Source: FLUQ01 sp031550605 (lineage in GTDB: Bacteria > Desulfobacterota > Desulfovibrionia > Desulfovibrionales > Desulfovibrionaceae). From it: a stretch of DNA of 64,000 nucleotides. The notes below the pieces were generated by a model. That model worked only from the letters and a program-made list of their open reading frames with translations. It ran no database searches and was not told the origin of the DNA. Positions 42,100-50,920 of this stretch are shown here, piece after piece. The stretch lies in assembly GCA_031550605.1 (NCBI GenBank), contig JAVBOK010000030.1, positions 5,118 through 69,117 on the forward strand, read 5' to 3'. Position 1 is the stretch's first letter, and each line of letters starts with the position of its first letter. The translations under genes were made by a program, and so were the position numbers.

Positions 42100-42961
42100 A
42101 TGGTACCGGGAAGTCCTGGAAATCGAGCCCAATTCCAAGGTATTCTTTCCCCTTGCCCGCATGCTGATGCAGGACGGACGGCCGGAAGAGGCTCTCGGCG
42201 TGTTGCAAAGCGGGGTTGCCCGCCATCCCGATCATGTTGAAGCCCGTCTTCTGCTGGTCGAACTGTTGTACGAACAGGGCCGGACCGCTGATCTGCAACG
42301 GGAAGTCGACGCCATCAGCAGCCTGTTCAAAAACTATCCCGGATTCTGGAAAGCCTGGGGGGAAAAGCTCTTTGCCGACGACGGCACGCGCGACGCCGGG
42401 CTTGCCGCTGTTTTTCTGGCGGCCTTCATGCAGAACATGGCTGTTTCCTGGGCCGGGGTCATTGAACACGGCCTGAAGGGGCTGCTCGGCGAAAACGGCG
42501 AGCGCTTCGTGTCCCTGGCCGCCCGCGAAGGGTACCCCCTGCGTTCTCCCGCCTGCCCTCAGGAGATGACGGTTCCGCAAAGCACCGTAGAGAGCGTTGC
42601 CGCCCTTGTCGAGCCGGCGGCGTCCACGTTGTTGCCGGATGCGGACGCGGCCGCCCCTGACGAGGATGAACTGGACGAACCCATTTCCCTGCGTACCCGC
42701 TCCATGGCCGATGTTCTGGCGGAGCAGGGGGATATCGCCGGATCTCTTGATATCTATCAGGAACTGCTGGCCGCCGCCGCCACGGAAGTGGAAAAGAAAG
42801 AACTGCGGATGCGGATGGATGCGCTGGCCCGCGCCGCAGCGCCAACCCCGGCTGACCAGAACGGAGTCGACGACGCGGAAGGACAGCCTGAAGGCAGAAA
42901 TCGGCTGACGGACATGCTTGAGGCCTTGGCGCAACGACTGGAAGCGCGTTCCCTGCAATAA
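42083..42961 (+). CDS. TPR repeat protein
   Basis: A 292-residue protein with TPR-like helix pairs at the N-terminus (WYREVLEIEPNSKVFFPLARMLMQDGRPEEALGVLQSG) and again near 220-250 (MADVLAEQGDIAGSLDIYQELL). A linker rich in acidic residues separates them. No signal peptide, so cytoplasmic. AGGAG precedes ATG 42083. It follows the FtsB-like gene with an overlap, suggesting a division- or envelope-linked role, but the partner is unknown. Confidence 0.75.
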   Translation: MKQKIEWYREVLEIEPNSKVFFPLARMLMQDGRPEEALGVLQSGVARHPDHVEARLLLVELLYEQGRTADLQREVDAISSLFKNYPGFWKAWGEKLFADDGTRDAGLAAVFLAAFMQNMAVSWAGVIEHGLKGLLGENGERFVSLAAREGYPLRSPACPQEMTVPQSTVESVAALVEPAASTLLPDADAAAPDEDELDEPISLRTRSMADVLAEQGDIAGSLDIYQELLAAAATEVEKKELRMRMDALARAAAPTPADQNGVDDAEGQPEGRNRLTDMLEALAQRLEARSLQ

Positions 42962-42974
42962 CCCGGAGTGTACT

Positions 42975-43991
42975 GTGTACCGTATTTTTTTGTGTCTTTC
43001 TGTAGCATGTCTGGTGCTCGCCGCCGGGTGCAGGCCCCCGCAAACCGTGAAAAACGCCTGGAAAGAAACCCGCTCGTATTACAATGAATATCTGAATACG
43101 CCCGCGACACTGAACATGGAAGACAAAGGGGACGCCAGGGATTATCAGGCCGTTCTGGCCGCGGCGGTTTCCGATTTCGACCTGCAGTTGCGCGACCTCG
43201 AACGGACGTTGCAAAACAGCGACCGCAACCCCGACCCCGCCTGGGTCAAACGGGTGACCACCCGCTTCCCCTGGCTGGCGGGGCTCGCGCTGACGGACAG
43301 CGAAGGTTTTCCCCGCGCCCAGGTGCCGCCCTCTTACGCCAAGCCGTTTGATATCGGCAGCCTGACCACGGTGGACAAAAAGCAACTGCAGAAAGATCTG
43401 CGCGCTTCCATTCAGGAAGATCCGCTGGGACCGGAAATTTACGTGGGCAACCCTGTATACGTGGGGTCGGATTTCAAGGGGCTGATCGTGGTGCATTTTG
43501 ACCCGCGCACCTTGATCGCCCGCACCGCGGACCCGGCCAACATCATGATCGCCTGCCCCAAAGGCATCATCTGGCCCGGCATTTTCGACGCCCAGTCCAC
43601 CCCCGTCGCCGGCGTCAACTGGGGTGAAGTGGTCAAAGACAAGGCCTACGGCACGGTCAGCAACGACAAGGGAACTTTTTACTGGGTTACGCGATACCTG
43701 GGCAACCTGCCGCTTGTTTACGCGGTCAAGGTCAAAGGGGATTTTCCCAAAAACCTGGAAAATCTGAGCGCTCTTGAAGCCGCCACCGCATATGCCCTCG
43801 GACCCGTGAACATGGTTGACGAGCAGGGGCGTTCTCTGGATTCCGCCCCGGCCAGAGGCGTTCCCGACAGCGGCAAGGCGGACGGCGAAGTCGGCGACAT
43901 CGGCTCCCCCAACGTGGCTCCCAACGCGCCGCTGTCCGGCCCCAGGGTTTCGCCGCCGCCGCAGGCGGCGTCAAGCGCGCTGCCCGAGTAG
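42975..43991 (+). CDS. Lipoprotein of unknown function
   Basis: A 338-residue lipoprotein: the start GTG 42975 has GGAG six bases upstream and gives a signal peptide with lipobox LAAGC, Cys19. The mature part (about 30-260) has a mixed alpha/beta composition that could be a Cache-like sensory fold, but this is only an impression; an Ala/Pro-rich C-terminus follows. It is downstream of the TPR gene by 13 bases and may be exported to the outer membrane by the Lol system. Unknown function. Confidence 0.7.
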   Translation: MYRIFLCLSVACLVLAAGCRPPQTVKNAWKETRSYYNEYLNTPATLNMEDKGDARDYQAVLAAAVSDFDLQLRDLERTLQNSDRNPDPAWVKRVTTRFPWLAGLALTDSEGFPRAQVPPSYAKPFDIGSLTTVDKKQLQKDLRASIQEDPLGPEIYVGNPVYVGSDFKGLIVVHFDPRTLIARTADPANIMIACPKGIIWPGIFDAQSTPVAGVNWGEVVKDKAYGTVSNDKGTFYWVTRYLGNLPLVYAVKVKGDFPKNLENLSALEAATAYALGPVNMVDEQGRSLDSAPARGVPDSGKADGEVGDIGSPNVAPNAPLSGPRVSPPPQAASSALPE

Positions 43992-44039
43992 GCTCGAAGC
44001 ACGGCCGAACGGCTCACCATTCGACCAGGAGGAACTGGC

Positions 44040-45041
44040 ATGCGGCAAATCACTGTCACCGAACATCTTCTTCTGCACCAGAAGAAATCACCGGCAGCCA
44101 CGGGGACTTTCACCCGTCTTTTGTATGACCTGATCCTCGCCGCCAAACTGATCAGCCGCAGCGTCAGTAAAGCGGGCCTGCTCGATGTTCTGGGCGGCAC
44201 CGGCGAAGTGAACGTGCAGGGCGAAGCGGTTCAGAAACTGGATGAATTCGCCAACCGCATGCTGATCCACCGCATGGAACGCAGTGGCGCCCTGTGCGCC
44301 ATGGCATCAGAGGAGTTGGCCGATTACATCACGGTGCCCCAGCGCTTCACCAAAGGCGACTATATCCTGATTTTCGACCCCCTGGACGGTTCCACCAATA
44401 TCGACGTCAACATCAACGTGGGCACGATCTTTTCCATTCTGCGCCGCAAATCGCCGTCGGAACAGGACGTTCCCCTTGAGGATGTGCTGCAGCCGGGCAC
44501 GGAGCAGGTGGCGGCGGGATATATCCTGTACGGTCCCTCCACCATGCTGGTGTATACCACCGGGCATGGCGTGCACGGTTTCACTCTTGACCCCTCTGTG
44601 GGGGAATTCCTGCTTTCCCACCCCAACATGAAACTTAAGGAACGGGGCAAGATTTACTCCATCAACGAAGGCAACAGTCTTTACTGGGATCAGTCGACCA
44701 AGGATATCATCAGTTATTTCAAAGGCAAGGACAATCCCAACGGCGCTCCGTACTCGCTACGCTATGTCGGATCGCTGGTGGCGGATTTTCACCGTACATT
44801 GCTGTACGGCGGCATATTCCTCTATCCCATGGACTACAAACAGCCGGACAAGCCCAAGGGGAAACTCCGCCTTTTGTGCGAGGCATCCCCTCTGGCTTTT
44901 GTCGCGGAACAGGCGGGCGGAGCGGCCAGCGACGGCCGGCTGCGCATTCTGGACATCATGCCCCAGACCCTGCACGAGCGGGTGCCGGTGTTTATCGGCT
45001 CCAAACTTGATGTTGAGGCAGCCGTCGGATTTTATAAGTGA
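44040..45041 (+). CDS. fbp: Fructose-1,6-bisphosphatase, class 1
   Basis: The gluconeogenic enzyme, 333 residues, with the metal-site motif FDPLDGSTNIDVN (Asp113 onwards), the earlier acidic pair Glu91-Glu92 and the late GKLRLLCEASPLAFVAEQAGG. It removes the 1-phosphate of fructose-1,6-bisphosphate. A GGAGG site precedes the ATG. tsaD follows four bases later. Confidence 0.95.
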   Translation: MRQITVTEHLLLHQKKSPAATGTFTRLLYDLILAAKLISRSVSKAGLLDVLGGTGEVNVQGEAVQKLDEFANRMLIHRMERSGALCAMASEELADYITVPQRFTKGDYILIFDPLDGSTNIDVNINVGTIFSILRRKSPSEQDVPLEDVLQPGTEQVAAGYILYGPSTMLVYTTGHGVHGFTLDPSVGEFLLSHPNMKLKERGKIYSINEGNSLYWDQSTKDIISYFKGKDNPNGAPYSLRYVGSLVADFHRTLLYGGIFLYPMDYKQPDKPKGKLRLLCEASPLAFVAEQAGGAASDGRLRILDIMPQTLHERVPVFIGSKLDVEAAVGFYK

Positions 45042-45044
45042 TGC

Positions 45045-46106
45045 ATGCTTTGTCTCGGCATTGAAACATCCTGCGATGAAACGGCCCTGGCTTTTGTGGA
45101 GGACGGGCTCCTGAAGGCGTCCGTCCTGGCCAGCCAGACGGATGTGCACGCCCTGTTCGGCGGCGTGGTTCCGGAACTTGCTTCGCGGGAACACAGCCGT
45201 TTGATCGGCCCTCTGTACGATTCGCTTTTGCGCGGTTCGGATATTGATCCGCGACGGATCGGTGTGGTGGCTTTCGCACGCGGACCCGGCCTGCTGGGCA
45301 GCCTGCTGGTCGGAGCGGGTTTTGCCAAGGCGCTTGCCCTGGGATACACGGAAGCGGCGGAGGTTCCCCCCATCCTTCTTGGCGTCAATCATCTGCATGC
45401 CCATCTGCTGGCGGCCGGACTGGAAGGCCCGCTTGTGTTTCCGGCTCTGGGGCTGCTTGTTTCCGGCGGACACACCCATATTTACCGTATCGAATCACCC
45501 AAAGCGTTCATCTGCCTGGGCCGATCCATCGACGACGCGGCGGGGGAGGCTTTTGACAAAATAGGCAAACTGCTCGGCCTGCCGTATCCCGCCGGTCGAC
45601 GCATGGACGAACTGGGCCGCACGGGAACGCCGGACCCGGATATGTTTCCCCTTCCGTATCTGAACAACGACAATCTTGATTTCAGCTTTAGCGGCTTGAA
45701 AACCGCGGCCGCCACCCGCATTCGCAATGCCCGGCCCCTTTCGGAGCAGGCGGTCGGGGATCTGTGCGCTTCACTCAATATGGCTGTCGCCCAAACGCTG
45801 CGCCGTAAATTCGAACGGGCACTCATGCGGGAACAGGGCGTCAGGTCGCTGGTTCTTGCGGGCGGTGTCGCGGCCAACAGCGTTGTCCGCGCGGCCTTCG
45901 CGGACATGGCTGCCGCGCATGCCCTGCCTTTGGCACTGCCGTCGCCGGCGCTGTGCACGGACAACGGCGCCATGATCGCCTATATGGGCTGTCTGCTGGC
46001 AAGGGATGGGTGGCGGCATGATTTCGACGTATCCTGCATCCCCAGAGGGATGCCTGTGCCGGATGACCTGATCCGGCGTCTTGACAGCGCGTTGCCGCAT
46101 GTCTAG
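45045..46106 (+). CDS. tsaD: tRNA threonylcarbamoyladenosine biosynthesis protein TsaD
   Basis: TsaD is the catalytic subunit of the threonylcarbamoyl transferase that makes t6A37 in ANN-reading tRNAs. The 353-residue product has the ASKHA phosphate motif IETSCDETA, the metal-binding HLHAH (His116, His120), GLLVSGGHTHIY and the late AGGVAANS and CTDNGAMIAY. Length fits. It follows fbp closely and may share its transcript. Confidence 0.95.
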   Translation: MLCLGIETSCDETALAFVEDGLLKASVLASQTDVHALFGGVVPELASREHSRLIGPLYDSLLRGSDIDPRRIGVVAFARGPGLLGSLLVGAGFAKALALGYTEAAEVPPILLGVNHLHAHLLAAGLEGPLVFPALGLLVSGGHTHIYRIESPKAFICLGRSIDDAAGEAFDKIGKLLGLPYPAGRRMDELGRTGTPDPDMFPLPYLNNDNLDFSFSGLKTAAATRIRNARPLSEQAVGDLCASLNMAVAQTLRRKFERALMREQGVRSLVLAGGVAANSVVRAAFADMAAAHALPLALPSPALCTDNGAMIAYMGCLLARDGWRHDFDVSCIPRGMPVPDDLIRRLDSALPHV

Positions 46107-46141
46107 TATCCGTTTTTACCCATCCGAAAAGGAGTAATCCT

Positions 46142-46459
46142 ATGTCCACACAGGTTACCGACAGCACCTTTGATGCCCTGGTTCTCAAGTCTTCCATCCC
46201 CGTGCTGCTTGATTTTTGGGCTCCCTGGTGCGGCCCCTGCCGGGCCATCGCTCCGGTCATCGACGAGCTGGCGGCCGAATATGCAGGTAAGGTGTTGATA
46301 GCCAAGATGGATGTGGATGAAAATTCAGCCACCCCCGGCCGTTTCGGCATCCGCGCGATCCCCACGTTTATTCTGTTCAAAAACGGGCAGGTTGTGGAGC
46401 AGGTCACCGGCGCCAGCAACAAAAGCAGCTTGAAGGACATGATCCAGAAAGCCCTGTAG
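46142..46459 (+). CDS. trxA: Thioredoxin
   Basis: A 105-residue thioredoxin with the active site WAPWCGPC (Cys30, Cys33), the cis-proline region AIPTFILFKNG and no signal peptide, so it is cytoplasmic. It keeps protein thiols reduced with thioredoxin reductase. AAAAGGAG precedes the ATG. It is 35 bases after tsaD. Confidence 0.95.
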   Translation: MSTQVTDSTFDALVLKSSIPVLLDFWAPWCGPCRAIAPVIDELAAEYAGKVLIAKMDVDENSATPGRFGIRAIPTFILFKNGQVVEQVTGASNKSSLKDMIQKAL

Positions 46460-46538
46460 AGCCGTTTTTCCACACCCGGCCTCGGTCCCCTTTGCCGCAT
46501 TCAGCGCCCTGAATGTGTACCGTGTTACGGATTGCCGC

Positions 46539-47267
46539 ATGCATACGATTATCCGGTCTGTCCTGAGTTGTGTCCTGGTGCTGAACCTTGCCGGCTGCGG
46601 CATTCTTGACGCCATCTATCTTCCCCCGGCAGAGGACACCGCGCAGGAATTGTTCGAAGCCGGCAACGACGCCATGCGGGATAAAGATTACGCGGCGGCG
46701 ATCAAGTTCTACACAAAGCTGAAGGATAACTTCCAGTTCAGTCCGTATATCGTGGAAGCAGAATTGTCGCTTGCCGACGCGCTGTTTCTGGACGGCGACT
46801 GGCTGGAGGCCAGCGATGCGTATAAGGAATTTGAGAGCCTGCATCCCAGGCATGAAGCCATCCCGTACGTTCTGTTCAACATCGGCATGGCGAACAAAAA
46901 CCTGTACCGTTCCATCGACAGGCCCATCACGCCCATTGACGAGGCGTATTCCTATTTTAAGCGGGTGCGCGATTCGTACCCAGACTCGGAATATGCGGAA
47001 AAAGCCGCGCAACTGATGACGGAGTGCCGGCACCTGATGGCGGAACATGAACTGTATATCGCGGACTTTTATTATCGTATGGGCAAGTACGGTTCCGCCT
47101 GGCTTCGATATAAAGGGATTGTGGACAACTACAAAGACGTGCCGGACATTCACACCCATGCGGAAGAAAAAGGGCAGGCCGCCTTTATCAACTACCGCCA
47201 GGAGTCCGCGCAGAACACCAGAGAAAAACGCGAGGGCAGCTGGAAACAGTGGTTTGACTGGCTGTAG
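46539..47267 (+). CDS. bamD: Outer membrane protein assembly factor BamD
   Basis: A 242-residue lipoprotein with lipobox LAGC (Cys20), then TPR-like helices: AQELFEAGNDAMRDKDYAAAIKFYTKLKDNF, ASDAYKEFESLHPRHE and YSYFKRVRDSYPDSEYAEKA, the pattern of BamD/ComL. It helps BamA insert outer-membrane proteins. ATG 46539 was chosen over the GTG at 46515 because it places the signal peptide at the N-terminus. Confidence 0.85.
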   Translation: MHTIIRSVLSCVLVLNLAGCGILDAIYLPPAEDTAQELFEAGNDAMRDKDYAAAIKFYTKLKDNFQFSPYIVEAELSLADALFLDGDWLEASDAYKEFESLHPRHEAIPYVLFNIGMANKNLYRSIDRPITPIDEAYSYFKRVRDSYPDSEYAEKAAQLMTECRHLMAEHELYIADFYYRMGKYGSAWLRYKGIVDNYKDVPDIHTHAEEKGQAAFINYRQESAQNTREKREGSWKQWFDWL

Positions 47268-47287
47268 GCACGCGGAATTCATGCACA

Positions 47288-47336
47288 CAAGAACCGAGCG
47301 GAACGCGCATGTTCCGTTTGGTTCTTGTTCGTTTTC
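47288..47336 (+). terminator. Terminator after bamD
   Basis: CAAGAACC (47288-47295) pairs with GGTTCTTG (47320-47327), and inside it CGGAAC pairs with GTTCCG; the downstream strand continues TTCGTTTT. It separates bamD from the convergent small membrane gene. Confidence 0.7.
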
Positions 47337-47378
47337 CCTGCGGTCCTGCGCCCGCGAAAGAGCGATTGTTTGAAGTTG

Positions 47379-47801
47379 TCACCCCAGAGGCTTCGCGGGC
47401 GCAGCCTGGTTGAGCATATCGCGGATTAAAGAAAAACAGGTGATGCCGTACAGCAGGCTCAGAAAGGCGGAAAGCACGCAGGCCGGCAGGGCAAGAGCCG
47501 TCATGAAAGGCAGCGCGGCGCAGGCCAACATCGCGAAGGTGCTGAAAAATATGGCGCATCCGTGCAAATTGCCGGTCAGCAGCGCCAGATACGCGCCTCC
47601 GGATGCGGTTGTCAGGGGCAAGGCCACAGCAAGGCTGAACCAGAACCCGCCGTTCTGCAACAGGGGGACTGTCGGGGTGGACTGGACGCTCAGGGTGACG
47701 ATCGATGCGGCATAGAAAAGAACAACGGCATGCACAATACAGATGACGCGGCTGACCGTGAAAAAACGTTTGCCGTTCTGCGAATGGGCCGAAGATTTCA
47801 T
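47379..47801 (-). CDS. Small integral membrane protein
   Basis: A 140-residue protein with four predicted membrane helices (about 22-40, 50-68, 76-98 and 104-126). I do not recognise a family. ATG 47801 was chosen because the upstream TTG at 47837 is poor; neither start has a clear ribosome site. It may be a species- or genus-specific gene. Confidence 0.6.
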   Translation of the reverse strand: MKSSAHSQNGKRFFTVSRVICIVHAVVLFYAASIVTLSVQSTPTVPLLQNGGFWFSLAVALPLTTASGGAYLALLTGNLHGCAIFFSTFAMLACAALPFMTALALPACVLSAFLSLLYGITCFSLIRDMLNQAAPAKPLG

Positions 47802-47968
47802 GGAAATAAGGAATACATGGCCTGTCCGAAAAAGCAATGCCTGAATTCCCGGCTGATTGCCCGCAGGACGTCCCGGACTGAGGTCAGAGTATGCGGAATC
47901 AAAGTCTCATAATGTAAATTATGTTAACTTTTATGCGGATACGGGAAAAACCGCAAAACTGTTTCTGC

Positions 47969-47994
47969 GGACCTAAACAATGGACCTAAACAAT
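47969..47994. repeat. 13-base perfect tandem duplication
   Basis: GGACCTAAACAAT occurs twice in direct succession, at 47969-47981 and 47982-47994, just beyond the 3' end of the minus-strand gene at 48003. It looks like a recent slippage duplication. Confidence 0.85.
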
Positions 47995-48002
47995 TTTTCC
48001 GG

Positions 48003-48320
48003 CTACTCGTCATCTTCGGGCTGTTTTGCCCGTTCCGCGGGAATTTCACGCCCCGCAGCCTGCAGCTTCTTCAAAAACGCATCGCGGCATTCATAGCTGC
48101 AAAAACGGTGCGTCGCCTCGCCGTCGCGCACGCTGATGCTCGATTCCGCCTCGACATACGTTCCGCAGGTCGGGTCTTTGACCATTTCGCCGGAAGCAAC
48201 CTTGCGGTCCCGCTCCCGGGCGTCATCCTTGGCATCGGAACGCGAACGCTTGCGCATTTCGTTGGTAATCAACTTGAACAGCACAAAGGCCACCAGGGCC
48301 AGAATTAACCAGCGGGTCAT
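48003..48320 (-). CDS. Membrane-anchored TRASH/YHS-like metal-binding protein
   Basis: A 105-residue protein with one N-terminal helix (residues 4-18), a charged linker and a YHS/TRASH-like motif: DPTCGTYV (Cys52), then His71, Cys74 and Cys78 (HRFCSYEC). Such treble-clef domains bind heavy metals or act in metal sensing. It has AAGGAG six bases before the ATG. Function is unknown. Confidence 0.75.
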   Translation of the reverse strand: MTRWLILALVAFVLFKLITNEMRKRSRSDAKDDARERDRKVASGEMVKDPTCGTYVEAESSISVRDGEATHRFCSYECRDAFLKKLQAAGREIPAERAKQPEDDE

Positions 48321-48461
48321 GCGGGCTCCTTACTGCGCGGAATTGTTCGCCTGCAGAGCAAGCCAAACGGCCTTTCCCTAAAGGCACAGCGTGCGGGCGG
48401 ATCGTTCGTTGCACTGCGCGTACGCCCGTAACCGTCCCCACACATCCGACTGCCGCGCACA

Positions 48462-49178
48462 TTACAGCGTATATGCGTCGCCGTAAATAGCCTTCAGGCA
48501 GGCATCGGACAATGCCCCCAGGCTGGAAACCGAGCGTTCGGCGGGCAAACAGGATGCGTCATACGCCAACGGCAGTTCCGTACAGGCCGTCGCGATGGCG
48601 ATTTCTTCAATCTTCCACAATTTTTCCACCACCCGCCGCAGGCATTCCCCGGATTCGGACATTTTCCCCGCCTTGACCAGGGTCAGAGCCTGGGTGACTT
48701 CCTGCTGCACCGCATCGGAAACGGTTCTGTACCGGTACCCCGCTTTTGCCGCGTACTCCTGATACAGGCCGCTTCTGCATGTGCCTTCGGTGGCCAGCAG
48801 CCATGCCCCCCGGGAACTTTTGCGGCGGCAGGCGGCAACGGTTTCCTCCACGATATGGATCAGCGGCACGGGCAGTTCCGCGCGGAAACGATCGATGAAC
48901 ACATGGGCCGTATTGCATGGCACGGCCAGAAAATCCACGCCCCAGCCCGCAATGGTCATCAAGCCGTTGCGGATACGCTCGGTCGGGTCCGCTCCGGCGC
49001 CGGTCAGTCCGCCGGTGCGGTCGGGTATCTGCGGGTCGGAGAGCATGTACAGTATGGGATGTTCCTGATCGCAACGGGCAGGAGCCTTGACCGCCAACAA
49101 GCGCAGAAATTCTGCTGCAGCGGCCGGCCCCATGCCGCCCAGGATACCTAAAGTTTTACTTGGACTTTGGATGGCCAT
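48462..49178 (-). CDS. Aspartate/glutamate racemase family protein
   Basis: A 238-residue racemase-fold enzyme with opening GILGGMGPAAAAEFL, the first catalytic Cys88 in VPCNTAH and the second in TACTELPL. It interconverts D- and L-amino acids; aspartate is the likeliest substrate from the GGMGP opening, but glutamate cannot be excluded. ATG 49178 was chosen from the conserved start; ATG 49211 and 49247 extend it without similarity. It overlaps the upstream folK gene by 23 bases. Confidence 0.85.
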   Translation of the reverse strand: MAIQSPSKTLGILGGMGPAAAAEFLRLLAVKAPARCDQEHPILYMLSDPQIPDRTGGLTGAGADPTERIRNGLMTIAGWGVDFLAVPCNTAHVFIDRFRAELPVPLIHIVEETVAACRRKSSRGAWLLATEGTCRSGLYQEYAAKAGYRYRTVSDAVQQEVTQALTLVKAGKMSESGECLRRVVEKLWKIEEIAIATACTELPLAYDASCLPAERSVSSLGALSDACLKAIYGDAYTL

Positions 49179-49683
49179 TGTAAATGCTCTTTTGGTAAAT
49201 GGTTGTTCCATCGGAAGAATATGGCAACTCTTCAAGCAATGCAGCAAGTTTTTTCCCGCCGGGCAGGCTCAGGCCCGGATCCAGTTCCAGCAAGGGCACG
49301 AGCACAAAAGCGCGTAGCGTCATGCGCGGATGCGGCAAGGTCAGAAAGGCACTGTCACGGACCGCATCGCCGAACAGCAGCAAGTCGATGTCAATAACCC
49401 TTGGTCCGTGCCGTCGGGCCGCATCGCGAACTCTGCCCAGGGTTTGTTCCAGGGCCAGCAGCGAGGAAAGCAGCCGCTCCGGGGTGACGCTTTTGCCGCA
49501 ACGCAGCCGCGCCACCTGGTTGCTGAACCAGGGCTGGTCCGCATCGTCCTGAGGTTCCGTACGGTACCTGGCAGAGACCGTTTCCACCCGAACGCCGGGC
49601 ATGGCGGCCACCGCGGCCAGGGCTTCGGCGAAAACCCTTGCCTCATTCCCCAGATTGCCGCCCAGACTGATATACGCGACCAT
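49156..49683 (-). CDS. folK: 2-amino-4-hydroxy-6-hydroxymethyldihydropteridine diphosphokinase
   Basis: HPPK transfers pyrophosphate from ATP to the pterin in folate synthesis. The 175-residue product has SLGGNLGNEARVF, the YRTEPQDDADQPWFSNQVARL segment, GPRVIDIDLLLFGD (metal Asp residues) and LPHPRMTLRAFVLVPLLEL. ATG 49683 places the fold at the start; the upstream ATGs add unconserved residues. Normal length. Confidence 0.9.
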   Translation of the reverse strand: MVAYISLGGNLGNEARVFAEALAAVAAMPGVRVETVSARYRTEPQDDADQPWFSNQVARLRCGKSVTPERLLSSLLALEQTLGRVRDAARRHGPRVIDIDLLLFGDAVRDSAFLTLPHPRMTLRAFVLVPLLELDPGLSLPGGKKLAALLEELPYSSDGTTIYQKSIYNGHPKSK

Positions 49684-49951
49684 ACGTGTATCCAGTACGC
49701 GTTGCATCAACCGTCCATCGGCCGGTTAATGAGGATCGCTTCGCCGGAAAACGTGGCTTCCGGCTCGCTCACGCCGCCTGTGGCGGCGCGCCGGACGGCT
49801 CGTCCGGCGTCAAAAGTCATTGCAAAATGAATGATGAAATGACTTCTAGTCCCGCCCGCCGCCGCTGTCAAACGGGCGCCGCCTTCAACCTGCCCCGGTA
49901 TGGCACTCGAAAAGGCTTGCCGGACAGGGATGGAACAGATACCAGAAAAAC

Positions 49952-50881
49952 ATGGCCCCGCCCTCTTCCGAAAACACCGACGCCTTTTTGCCCGTTCCTC
50001 CGGTGGCGGATGCCTACCTGCAGCATCTGCTGGTGGAAAAAGGCCTGTCGGAAAACACGCTGACGGCCTATGCCGCCGATCTTTCCGATTTCCTGTCCTT
50101 TCTGGCCAAACGTTCCTTTCCCTTTGAGCGCGTGACAGAGCAGACCCTGTTCCTGTACATTGTCGCCGCCCGGCAGCAGGGACTTTCGGGCCGCAGTCTG
50201 GCCCGGCGGCTTTCCGGTTTGCGCGGCCTGTTCGCCTTTGCCCAGACCGAGGGGGTGTTTGCCGTCAATCCGGCCCGGTTTCTGGAAAACCCCCAATTCG
50301 TCCGCAGCCTGCCGGAAGTGCTCTCACGGGAGGAAATGGCCGCCGTGCTGGCGTCGCCCGATCTTTCCGAACGGCTGGGCTTTCGCGACAGGACCATGCT
50401 GGAAATGCTCTATGCCTGCGGGCTGCGCGCCTCGGAACTGGTCGGCCTGCGGGTTCTGCATTTTGACCCTTCCACAAACCTGGTCCGGGTATTCGGCAAA
50501 GGGGCCAAGGAACGCCTGGTTCCCCTGCACAACGAGGCCGCCCGCTTTCTGGCCGACTATATCACGCACTGGCGCCCGCTTTTTTCGCCCAAAAGCCCCG
50601 CCCTGTTCCTGAACCGTTCCGGCACGGGCCTGACCCGCGTGGCTTTGTGGAAAATCGTGCAGCGCCATGTGGCGGCGGCGGGCATCACCCGCCCCATATC
50701 GCCCCACACGTTCCGCCATTCCTTCGCCACGCACCTGCTGGAAGGCGGCGCGGACCTGCGGGCCGTGCAGGTGCTGCTGGGTCATGCCGACATCAGCGCC
50801 ACGGAAATATACACCCACGTGCAGGCCGAACGCCTGCTGGAAGTTCACCGCGCGCATCATCCCCGTTCGCGGAACAAATGA
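49952..50881 (+). CDS. xerD: Tyrosine recombinase XerD
   Basis: The 309-residue recombinase has a SAM-like N-terminal core-binding domain (about 18-105) and the catalytic domain with Arg159 (GLRASEL), Lys183 (GKGAKER), His252-x2-Arg255 (HTFRHS), His278 (LLGHADIS) and Tyr287 (EIYTHV), all intact. With XerC or alone it resolves chromosome dimers at dif. XerC cannot be strictly excluded. No phage or integron marks are nearby, so it is the housekeeping enzyme rather than an integrase. Confidence 0.87.
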   Translation: MAPPSSENTDAFLPVPPVADAYLQHLLVEKGLSENTLTAYAADLSDFLSFLAKRSFPFERVTEQTLFLYIVAARQQGLSGRSLARRLSGLRGLFAFAQTEGVFAVNPARFLENPQFVRSLPEVLSREEMAAVLASPDLSERLGFRDRTMLEMLYACGLRASELVGLRVLHFDPSTNLVRVFGKGAKERLVPLHNEAARFLADYITHWRPLFSPKSPALFLNRSGTGLTRVALWKIVQRHVAAAGITRPISPHTFRHSFATHLLEGGADLRAVQVLLGHADISATEIYTHVQAERLLEVHRAHHPRSRNK

Positions 50882-50920
50882 CGGGCATGAAGGCCGTGCC
50901 CGGGCGGTCCCGGCAAAGTT

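Noticed and set aside
49952..50881. Integrase of a mobile element
   Set aside because: No attachment site, tRNA or phage genes are near, and length and motifs fit the housekeeping XerD.
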